From: Rikenellaceae bacterium
GTDB taxonomy: Bacteria; Bacteroidota; Bacteroidia; Bacteroidales; Rikenellaceae
Direction: 5' to 3'
DNA: 64,000 nt
Assembly: GCA_020859685.1 (NCBI GenBank)
Contig: JAJBVT010000051.1
Location: 42,643-106,642, forward strand
The notes beneath the pieces are model-generated. The model was not told where the DNA came from and made no database searches. It saw only the letters and a program-made list of their open reading frames with translations. Both the position numbers and the translations under genes were made by a program. Positions 54,405 through 62,340 of this stretch are shown in pieces (positions within the stretch are counted from its first letter, which is position 1; each line of letters starts with the position of its first letter).

Positions 54405-54824
54405 CTAAGGTATATAATAAGAGAATCCGGCCGACACCTCGTTGCCGTCCGTGTCCTTTACTACAAGGCGGTATTCGGCGTTGTTCACTACCTGGGCGTA
54501 ACCCTCCACCACCTCGTTGCGGGAGTAGGTAAGGCCGCCCACAAGGGTCTCGGTCGGTATCTTGACCTCCTCGTTAAGTACGTCGTACTCTATCAGCTTC
54601 AGGTCGGCGATGGTGGTGAAGGCCGTAATTTCGAACCGGTAATGGAATGTCTGGTCGAGCGCCGCTTCGAGCGCTTCTCCGGTATACTCCACGCCGTTCA
54701 CCAGTACCCGCACGACGGGTGCCTTGGCAACCTCGTCCGAGCAGCCGGTGGCCGCCGCCAGAAGGGCCATAACGGGTACGGCCATCAGTCTACCCAAAAT
54801 GTGTAGTATCGATTTCTTTTTCAT
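54405..54824 (-). CDS. Small lipoprotein, function unknown
   Basis: 139-residue lipoprotein (lipobox ALLAAATGC, then SDEVAKAP). After the signal about 110 residues remain, enough for one immunoglobulin-like beta domain (VRVLVNGVEY, TFHYRFEITAF, EYRLVVKDTDGNEVSAGF). It resembles the first domain of the next larger lipoprotein upstream in pattern and may be a short relative. It sits 9 bp after the 311-residue gene and 30 bp before the 345-residue gene, so it belongs to the same operon. Surface binding or accessory role is inferred only from position. Confidence 0.65.
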   Translation of the reverse strand: MKKKSILHILGRLMAVPVMALLAAATGCSDEVAKAPVVRVLVNGVEYTGEALEAALDQTFHYRFEITAFTTIADLKLIEYDVLNEEVKIPTETLVGGLTYSRNEVVEGYAQVVNNAEYRLVVKDTDGNEVSAGFSYYIP

Positions 54825-54833
54825 CTTCGCTGT

Positions 54834-55769
54834 TTAACGGTTTCTGGTAATTACCACGCTGAAGTCGATGGTCTGGTTGTTTAGCTCGCTCTCGTCCCTG
54901 CGGTCTATGGCGTCCACTTTGAGCAGACCGTAACAGCCGTTCCGGGTCCTGAGCGCGAGTATATCCGACTCCCAGAGGGTGTGTGCTATCTTACGGGCCG
55001 AGTAGTCGAGTATCCGGTCGTATTCCACTCCGCGCTCGAAGTACTCTTCCAGCCGTCCGCTCCCGGCATTACCGTCGAACCAGAGGGCCGCATCAGCGAT
55101 ATGCGACACGTCGCGGAACTCGACCCACGGCGCGGCGTCGTTCACCACCATACCGTAGTTACCCGTCTTGTAATACTCGTCGAACGACACGAGGCACGCT
55201 CCGTACCGCGAACCCTCCATATAGGTGAACCCGAGGTCCATGCCCGCCGGGTCTGCGATAGTGTTGGCGATATAGTAGGTCGTGCCCGATGCGAGGTTGA
55301 GGAAGGTTTTGGACGTGGCGTCCTTGCGGCCGTCCATCAGCGTCTGAGAGTAGCGCGTCACGTCGAGCCACGCACAAACCCTCACCGAGGTATAATTGCC
55401 GTCGATATCTTCCGCATAGAGAGAATACTGGTAGTCGTCGCCGATATCCTCCACGGTCCCGGAGATTTCGTAGGTGTAAGACTCCGACTCGCGCAGGTCT
55501 ATCCGCTCTATGCGGGTCGGTTCCTGCGCGTTTACCCCCGAACCGATACGGCGGTGGAGTTCCACGGTGCGGAGTTTGACGGTGGAGCTGACCGTGAACC
55601 GGTACTCCACGTCGGTCCCCGGCCATACGTATATTTCCGTGGACGAACTCTCGCCCCCGGCGGCCGAAACGGTGGCCTTCACAACCGGCCCGTTACCGTC
55701 GCTGTCCGAGCAACCGGCCGTCGCCACGGCTAATGTAACGGTTGATATGATAATTGCTATCCTTTTCAT
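54834..55769 (-). CDS. Lipoprotein in SusE position, function unknown
   Basis: 311-residue lipoprotein (lipobox VATAGC, then SDSDGNG). Residues about 25-135 form an immunoglobulin-like domain (VEYRFTVSSTVKLRTVEL, YQYSLYAEDIDGNYTSV). Residues about 140-311 form a second domain with a mixed pattern (GTTYYIANTIADPAGMDLGFTY, VVNDAAPWVEFRDVS, ILALRTRNGCYGLLKVDAID). The C-terminal domain resembles lipoproteins that commonly follow susD in Bacteroidetes, but I cannot name the family with confidence. It starts 30 bp after susD and likely takes part in substrate binding. Confidence 0.7.
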   Translation of the reverse strand: MKRIAIIISTVTLAVATAGCSDSDGNGPVVKATVSAAGGESSSTEIYVWPGTDVEYRFTVSSTVKLRTVELHRRIGSGVNAQEPTRIERIDLRESESYTYEISGTVEDIGDDYQYSLYAEDIDGNYTSVRVCAWLDVTRYSQTLMDGRKDATSKTFLNLASGTTYYIANTIADPAGMDLGFTYMEGSRYGACLVSFDEYYKTGNYGMVVNDAAPWVEFRDVSHIADAALWFDGNAGSGRLEEYFERGVEYDRILDYSARKIAHTLWESDILALRTRNGCYGLLKVDAIDRRDESELNNQTIDFSVVITRNR

Positions 55770-55799
55770 TTCAAAGATATTTTACGGTTGAAATAAATC

Positions 55800-57536
55800 C
55801 TACCATCCCGGATTCTGCTTCCATGCGGGATACTGCATCATCTCCTTGTGGGGGATTGGGAAGCGGTACATCTTCTCGTCGAAGGTACGGGGTTCCACCT
55901 CCGTTTTTACGTAGGTGAAGTCTCCCTGTGTGTCCTGGGTCACCCGTATCCCCGTGAGGGGCATATTTTCGGTCTCGGAGGCAATCTTCCAGCGGCGGAC
56001 GTCCCAGAACCGGTGCCCTTCGAAGGCCAGTTCCACCCGGCGTTCGTTACGTATCAGTTCGGTGGTGAGCGTGGCCAGCGGCGGCATCTCCACCTCTTCG
56101 CGGGCGCGGACGAGATTCACCGCCTCCAACGCCGAAAGGTCGTCCCCGGATACGTATCCCATACGGGCGTTCGGCCCATATGCGTGGAACATCGCCTCTG
56201 CATATTGGAGCAGCACGTCGGAGTAGCGGAAGATGTACCATACTCTCACCGCCGACCCGGTGGAGAGCCTTATTTCGTTCTGTACGAACTTTTTAAGGTA
56301 ATACCCCGTGGTGGTCTGGTTCAGGCCGCCCGGCTCGTCCACTCCGCCCGTATATGTCTGCACCGTGGCTCCGTTGAACTCCGCGCCGTTGTAGAGTACC
56401 GTCTCATGGAACCGCGGGTCGAGGTTGGAGTAGGGGTCCGCCGGGTCAACGGGGCTGCCGTCCCGGGTCTGGTAGGCGTCCACGAGGTTCTGCGAGGGGC
56501 AGGTGGCGTTGGTCCCCACCACCGAAGTGAGGTACTCCGCAAGGCCGCTCTTCGGGTAGTTCCACTTCTCGAAGTCGGTGCCGGTGTTGGACGCCACCTG
56601 ATGGCGGGCGTCGAGGATATTCTCCGGGTTCGACACCATCCGGTTCGACTGGAGGGCGCGGTAAGTAATGTCGGTGGAGTAGACCCCCGTACCGATAAGC
56701 TCGCCCGCAGCCTGCGCCGCCCGAATTAGGTATGCCCTGTCGTACTGCCCGTCATCGGTGTAAAGGGGGCTTCCGGCGTAGAGCAGGGTTTTGGCCTTGA
56801 GCGCCAGCGCCGCCCCTTTGGTGATACGGCCCAGATTATTGCCGTTCCACGCCCCGTCGGTGTACTCTGTGGTGGGCATCTGTTCCAGCTCGTCGAATTG
56901 GGGAATTATCCCGTCCAGTTTGGCAACGATATACTCGGTCACCTCGGCGATGGAGTTGCGTTTCAGCGCGCGCGCCTCCTGTTCGGTCAGCACCTTATCC
57001 ACTATCGGTATTTCGCCGAACCGTTTCATCAGCTCGAAATGGCAGTATGCCTTGAAAAAATCCGCGTCCATCCGGTAGGCTTTGAGAGCCAGCACCATCT
57101 GCTGGTACTTCACCAGGTCCACGTGGTAGTATTCCATATAGTCCAGCCGCGGATTATTATCCACGTCCGTCAGTTCGAGGAACTCGCAGGCGTGCCGAAT
57201 CATGGCGTAATAGTCGTAATACCAGTGGTTGTCCGGGTTGTTGACCTCGTTCCAGCTGCCGGTGTTGAACATCTGCACCGCGGCGTTAGGTTGGTTGAAA
57301 TCGGCCTCGTCGCAGGCGTTGGCCAGCATCGCCACCTGGTCCACGTACTCGAAACCGTTCTCGAATATCCGGTACATCGACCTCCAGAGGTTCGTAATCT
57401 CCGAGTCGTTCTTTATTATATCCTCTTCGGTGGCCACTTCGCGCGCGTCGACCTCGAAAAAATTCTCGCACGAGGCCATCCCGAGGAGCATCAGCGGGAT
57501 AACCGCCGCCCTGTATAGTTTTGCCGTCATATCCAT
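55800..57536 (-). CDS. SusD/RagB-like lipoprotein, second pair
   Basis: 578-residue SusD-like lid protein with lipobox (LMLLGMASC, then ENFFEVDAREV). The helical scaffold (DADFFKAYCHFELMKRFGEIPIV) and the C-terminal RNERRVELAFEGHRFWDVRRWK motif are intact, and the end NPGW is shared with the other SusD of this locus. It begins 4 bp after its susC partner. The substrate is unknown. Confidence 0.93.
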   Translation of the reverse strand: MDMTAKLYRAAVIPLMLLGMASCENFFEVDAREVATEEDIIKNDSEITNLWRSMYRIFENGFEYVDQVAMLANACDEADFNQPNAAVQMFNTGSWNEVNNPDNHWYYDYYAMIRHACEFLELTDVDNNPRLDYMEYYHVDLVKYQQMVLALKAYRMDADFFKAYCHFELMKRFGEIPIVDKVLTEQEARALKRNSIAEVTEYIVAKLDGIIPQFDELEQMPTTEYTDGAWNGNNLGRITKGAALALKAKTLLYAGSPLYTDDGQYDRAYLIRAAQAAGELIGTGVYSTDITYRALQSNRMVSNPENILDARHQVASNTGTDFEKWNYPKSGLAEYLTSVVGTNATCPSQNLVDAYQTRDGSPVDPADPYSNLDPRFHETVLYNGAEFNGATVQTYTGGVDEPGGLNQTTTGYYLKKFVQNEIRLSTGSAVRVWYIFRYSDVLLQYAEAMFHAYGPNARMGYVSGDDLSALEAVNLVRAREEVEMPPLATLTTELIRNERRVELAFEGHRFWDVRRWKIASETENMPLTGIRVTQDTQGDFTYVKTEVEPRTFDEKMYRFPIPHKEMMQYPAWKQNPGW

Positions 57537-57540
57537 TGGT

Positions 57541-60489
57541 TTAAAACGATAATTTGACTCCGAGACTTACCGACTTCGTAGCCGGGTACTTCATCCTGTA
57601 ATCCGACGGGTCCATAAGCGACTCGGGGTCCGTAAAGTCTATCTCCTTAGCGAACGTGAACATATTCTGCGCCGACAAGTAGATACGGAACGTTCCGAAA
57701 TTTATCCTGCGCAGTACGCTCTCCGGTAGGTCGTATCCCAGCTCGATGTTGCGCACTTTGAAGTAGTCGGTCGATAGTATCCATATCGTGCTCGGCTGCG
57801 AATTATTGGCGTTCCCGAGCGTAGACAGGCGCGGATACCGGGCCGTGGCGGCCGTCTCCGGCGTCCAGCTCTTTTCGGTAATCTGCCGGATAGCGTTGCC
57901 CCTGTTATAGAGGGGTATATGGTTGTCGGTCAGCATTACCGAGCCGTTTGCCGTTCCCTGCCCCAGCAGGGTGAGGGAAAAGTTGCGGTACCGCAGGTCG
58001 ATGCATAGGTTGTACGTGTATTCCGGTACGGGCGAGTAGCCCACCGCCACCTGATCCTTCTCGTCTATAACCCCGTCGTAGTTCAGGTCGCGGTACTTCA
58101 CGTCTCCTTCCCGTACCTTGCCGAACGATTGATAGACCCTCCCCGAAGCTATATCTTCGGCAGTGTAAAACCCGTCGGCGACATAGCCGAAGTACTGGCC
58201 GACCCTGCGGCCCACGGTGTTGGCATGGTCCCACTCGTACTCGGCCGCACTCGGGTCGCGGAGTATCTTGTTCCGGTTGAACCATACCCCGGCATCCACC
58301 GAGTAGCTCAAGTCGCCCGCGGCGCCGAAATAGCCCAACGTGGCCTCGAATCCCTGATTGCGCACCTTCCCGGTATTGGCAAGGCCGCCGTAGGATGCCA
58401 GCAGCTCGTCGTAACCGAGTCCCGAATCGGAACTGCTCCGAAGGAAATAGCCGTTGTTCAGCCCCATCGTGCCGGGATAGTCGTAGGATACGGTAGTAAG
58501 AATGTCCCTGCGCACATCGTGGTAATAGTCCAGCATCAGGTTTATGTGGCCCAGCAGGGTCGCCTCCACTGAAACGTCCGTCTTGTAAGATTTGTCCCAC
58601 GTCACGTATTTGTTGGCGTAGGGGCCGCGGAACCGGCCGCTTGCGCCGTTGTTGCCCGACTCTCCGAGGGTCGTGGTTCCCAACGTGTAGTACCATTGGG
58701 TGTGGTAGAGCCGTTCGGATACCGTGTTGCCTTTGAACGCTTGTCCGCCCACCTTGCCGTAAGAGGCGCGTACCTTCAGGTAGTCCACCACGCGGCTTCC
58801 CCGCAGGAACTCCTCCCGGCTTGCCACCCAGGCCACCGCACCGGCCTGGAAGAAACCGAACCGGTGCCCTTTGGCGTACTGCTCCTGCCCGTAATAGCTC
58901 GCCGCGTACTCGGCGAAATAGCGGTCGTCGTAACCGTAATGAGCCCGGAACCCGAGCCCTGCGTTGCTGAACTTGTAGTGGTAATTGGCGCTGGTCTCGT
59001 AGCGGTCCATATGGAACATCAGCATCGTGTTCACCGCGTGGGGCCCGAAACTGCGCGAAAAGCTCACGTCCGCCTCGAAGTTCTTCCGCTCCTGGCTGGC
59101 CAGTTCGCTCACCGAGTCCGCCGTTAGGTCCGAATCCTGGTCGTACTGGGTGTAGGTTATCCCGGCAAGGCTGCCGTCGGCCGGTACGGTATCTATCTCC
59201 CATACGGCGAAGTAGCGCGTCTTGTTGTCGTTCTGTACCTGATAGTTGTAGAACGCGCCTTTGGCTCCCACCGAGAGCCCCTTCACGAAGTCGCCCAGGT
59301 CGTAGCGCAGTCCCAGCCGGATATCGAGCGTACGGTAGAGATTGGTCATATAACCCTTCTGCGCTATGGAGCCGTAGGGGTTGGTGGTGTAGTTGGCATT
59401 GCCGCCCAGCGAGCCGTCCGGGTTTACCAGCGGGTATTCGGTGGGCGGGGTCCAGTAGATATGGTCGAACAGCGACTGGATATCCCTTCCCGGCCGGTTG
59501 CGGGTCTCGATGCTGCCTCCCATATCTACCTGCGCCGAAAGGTTGCGCGATATGCGGATGTCGAGGTTCGACCGCAGGTTGTAGCGGTGCGTAAAGGTCT
59601 GGGTCGAGTAGGAGTTCTCCTTGGTGCGGTTCAGCAGGCCGCCGTTATGGAGGTATCCGGCCGTCACCATATACTGAACGGCGTCCCCGCCCCCGTCTAT
59701 GGTGACCCCGGCCCTCGCCACGGGCGCCCACGCCCGGGTAAGTTCCTTCAGGAAGTTGTTGTCCGGGTGGGTATACCGGTAGATACTGTCCTGCCCGTAG
59801 TACGGGTTGCCCGCGGTGTCGTAGATATCGGTAAATTTAGCGGGCAGGCCGTCGTTGGAGAGCGCCTGATTATAGTAGGTCGCGTATTCGAGCGACGAGA
59901 GCATATCCGGCAGGTCGGCGAACGCCTGCATACCGTACTCGGCGTCGACACTGATTCGGGTAGGGCCTTTGCGCCCCCTTTTGGTGGTGATAAGGATAAC
60001 GTCGCCGGCCGCCTCCTGCCCGTAGAGCACCACGGCCGCCGCGTCCTTGAGCACCGAGATGCTCTCGATTTCGTACACCGTGAGACGGTTGAAGTCCGCC
60101 CGGAACCCGTCCACCAGCACCAGCGGGGTATTGCCCGTGTTGTAGGTGTTCGTACCGCGCAGGTAGATGGTGGCCGCCGAACCCGGTTCGAACGAGTTCT
60201 GGATGACCGTCACCCCCGGCAGTTTACCCTGCAAAGCCTGCCCGAGCGAGGTGGAGATGCCCTGTGTGATTTTATCGCTGTAAATGGTCCCGATGGAGGC
60301 GGTCACGGCGTCGTACGACTGCCTGCCGTATGCCACGTCCACCATGCGTACGCCTTCCTCCGCGGCAGCTTCCCGCGACCCGTCGCCGTCTGCGGTAGCT
60401 GCCGTCTGCGCCGACGCCGAGACGGCGAGGGCGGCAAGAAGGAAGGGTAGGGCAATGGTTCCCAGTTTCTGAATTATATATTTTGTCAT
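57541..60489 (-). CDS. SusC-like transporter lacking the N-terminal regulatory domain
   Basis: 982-residue TonB-dependent outer-membrane channel with signal peptide (ALPFLLAALAVSASAQ). Unlike the other SusC proteins here, it has no carboxypeptidase-regulatory-like domain: after about 25 low-complexity residues it goes straight into the plug (DVAYGRQSYDAVTASIGTI, VYEIESISVLKDAAAVVLYG). The barrel ends in SLGVKLSF. This shorter form occurs in some SusC proteins that sit as second copies in a locus. It lies 28 bp after the upstream susD and 4 bp before its own, so the four genes are one transcript. Confidence 0.92.
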   Translation of the reverse strand: MTKYIIQKLGTIALPFLLAALAVSASAQTAATADGDGSREAAAEEGVRMVDVAYGRQSYDAVTASIGTIYSDKITQGISTSLGQALQGKLPGVTVIQNSFEPGSAATIYLRGTNTYNTGNTPLVLVDGFRADFNRLTVYEIESISVLKDAAAVVLYGQEAAGDVILITTKRGRKGPTRISVDAEYGMQAFADLPDMLSSLEYATYYNQALSNDGLPAKFTDIYDTAGNPYYGQDSIYRYTHPDNNFLKELTRAWAPVARAGVTIDGGGDAVQYMVTAGYLHNGGLLNRTKENSYSTQTFTHRYNLRSNLDIRISRNLSAQVDMGGSIETRNRPGRDIQSLFDHIYWTPPTEYPLVNPDGSLGGNANYTTNPYGSIAQKGYMTNLYRTLDIRLGLRYDLGDFVKGLSVGAKGAFYNYQVQNDNKTRYFAVWEIDTVPADGSLAGITYTQYDQDSDLTADSVSELASQERKNFEADVSFSRSFGPHAVNTMLMFHMDRYETSANYHYKFSNAGLGFRAHYGYDDRYFAEYAASYYGQEQYAKGHRFGFFQAGAVAWVASREEFLRGSRVVDYLKVRASYGKVGGQAFKGNTVSERLYHTQWYYTLGTTTLGESGNNGASGRFRGPYANKYVTWDKSYKTDVSVEATLLGHINLMLDYYHDVRRDILTTVSYDYPGTMGLNNGYFLRSSSDSGLGYDELLASYGGLANTGKVRNQGFEATLGYFGAAGDLSYSVDAGVWFNRNKILRDPSAAEYEWDHANTVGRRVGQYFGYVADGFYTAEDIASGRVYQSFGKVREGDVKYRDLNYDGVIDEKDQVAVGYSPVPEYTYNLCIDLRYRNFSLTLLGQGTANGSVMLTDNHIPLYNRGNAIRQITEKSWTPETAATARYPRLSTLGNANNSQPSTIWILSTDYFKVRNIELGYDLPESVLRRINFGTFRIYLSAQNMFTFAKEIDFTDPESLMDPSDYRMKYPATKSVSLGVKLSF

Positions 60490-60517
60490 ATTCCAATCGT
60501 TTTTTATCCGGACGGCC

Positions 60518-62326
60518 CTACCATCCGGGGTTTTGTATAAGCTGGCCCTGGCTTCTCATAATATCCTGCTCCTTTATCGGGTAGAGATACCATTTGTCTG
60601 TAAAGACCCTCTCCTCGAAGAGGAACCGGTTAAACTGCGGGCTTTCGGCCGACCCGAGCACCTCCATACCGTACATACTGCCGCCCAGCTTGTCGCCCTC
60701 GCGCCACCTTTTAAGGTCGAAGTAGCGCTGCTCCTCGAATGCCAGTTCCACGGCCCGCTCGTTGCGGATGCGGGCCCGGACGTGCTCCTGCGTGTTCCTG
60801 AACTCCGGAGTATCTTCGAGGTCGGGTTGTCCGGCTCGGCGGCGGACAAGATTCACATAGCGGAGTATCTCGGCCTTGTTGCCCGCGTAGTCCCACTCGC
60901 AGAGTGCCTCGGCGTAGATTAGGTAGAGTTCGGCAAGCCTCATATAGGGCCAGTAACATTCGCCGACATTCTTTCCGGTGTGGGCGAGCCACTCCTCCTC
61001 GAAAAATTTGGTGAGATAGTAACCGGTGAAGTTGTGCCCGGCCACGCGGGCGTCGTTGTCGCCGCCCACCGACATATCGAGGTATTCGCCCTCTTCGCCG
61101 AACGGGCGGTTATGGTACAGTACGGTGACGTGGAACCTCTCGTCCAGCTTCGAGTAGGGGTCGCTGTCGTTGTAGAAGTCCGCCGGCTGGCTCCGCCCCT
61201 CTTTGGTCTCGTACAGGTCCACGATATTCTGGAGCGGGATACAGTACCCGCCGCCCGAAGTGTAGGTGGACGAGGAGTAGATTCTCACGGTATATCCCGC
61301 GCTCCCGGCCTCCATGTTGCGGAACAGGCGCGTACCCCAGATTATCTCGGGATTGTTGCCCGCAATGTTGCCGCTGGCCGTGGTGGTAATCTCCGGGAAG
61401 GCCGTCATGGCCGCCTTGTAGTTATGGGCTATGCTGCTGTCCGGTTTATTGTAGAGTTCGTAGCCATTCTCGTGGGCGTATGCGATAGCCTCACGTGCGG
61501 CGTCCGCGGCCAGCTTCCACCGCTCCCTGCTGTACGATTCGTGTTTCAGCAGGTCCTGATAGGGGAAGCTCGGATAGTAGGAGATGTTGTCCTCGGGGTT
61601 GAACAGCGGGCTTGCCGACACCAGCAGGGTCCGCGCCTTGAGCATCATCATAGCCATTTTGTTGATACGCCCGAACTCGGCCGAGGTGGTGCGCGCCGGC
61701 AGGGCGGAGACCGCTATCGCCCGGTCGCACAGCTTAACGATAGAGTCGGCCGTGGCCGTCACCGTCATGCGGCTCATATCCACATCCGTTCCGGCCTCGT
61801 AATATTGCCCTACCCACGGCAGGCCGCCGTAACGCTTGAACAGCTCGTAGTACTTTGTGGCCGCCATCCCGAGGGCTTCGGCCTTGCGCTTCTCTATTGT
61901 GGATGCCTCGGTGTTCTGAATCCGGTCCGCGTTGTCGTAGAAGAGCCACGCGCTGCGGATAGCCTGCCAGTCGAAGTCCCACTTGTCCTCGCGGTAGGCG
62001 TAGCCGTCCGAAGCGGAGAGCTGCCCGAGATGGTAGTAGGTGTGGGCGAACTCGAGGTCTTTTCGCATAATCTCCCCTTCGTCGCTGATTCCGGCGATGG
62101 GGGCGTAGTAGTTCATAATGGCGTAACCCCACAGCCCGACGTTCATCGGAAACCCCCACGGGGCCAGCGCGTAAGCCCCCGCAAGGACGCGCTCGGCGTC
62201 GGTGAGGTTGGTGAAAATATTATCGAACGTCTTTCCGCCCACGTCGTCCGGCTCTTCGAGGAATTCGTTGCACGAGACGAGCGCCGTCGCCAGCAGGGCG
62301 GCCGAAATATATACTTTTATCTTCAT
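60518..62326 (-). CDS. SusD/RagB-like lipoprotein, first pair
   Basis: 602-residue SusD-like protein. The ATG at 62326 gives the lipoprotein signal (ISAALLATALVSCNEFLEEP). Family features are present: KAEALGMAATKYYELFKRYGGLPWV, and near the end RNERAVELAFEEQRYFDLKRWREGD, finishing NPGW. It starts 14 bp after the upstream susC. The same tail sequence as in the second pair suggests the two pairs arose by an old duplication and now differ widely. Confidence 0.93.
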   Translation of the reverse strand: MKIKVYISAALLATALVSCNEFLEEPDDVGGKTFDNIFTNLTDAERVLAGAYALAPWGFPMNVGLWGYAIMNYYAPIAGISDEGEIMRKDLEFAHTYYHLGQLSASDGYAYREDKWDFDWQAIRSAWLFYDNADRIQNTEASTIEKRKAEALGMAATKYYELFKRYGGLPWVGQYYEAGTDVDMSRMTVTATADSIVKLCDRAIAVSALPARTTSAEFGRINKMAMMMLKARTLLVSASPLFNPEDNISYYPSFPYQDLLKHESYSRERWKLAADAAREAIAYAHENGYELYNKPDSSIAHNYKAAMTAFPEITTTASGNIAGNNPEIIWGTRLFRNMEAGSAGYTVRIYSSSTYTSGGGYCIPLQNIVDLYETKEGRSQPADFYNDSDPYSKLDERFHVTVLYHNRPFGEEGEYLDMSVGGDNDARVAGHNFTGYYLTKFFEEEWLAHTGKNVGECYWPYMRLAELYLIYAEALCEWDYAGNKAEILRYVNLVRRRAGQPDLEDTPEFRNTQEHVRARIRNERAVELAFEEQRYFDLKRWREGDKLGGSMYGMEVLGSAESPQFNRFLFEERVFTDKWYLYPIKEQDIMRSQGQLIQNPGW

Positions 62327-62340
62327 AACATACACTCTCG

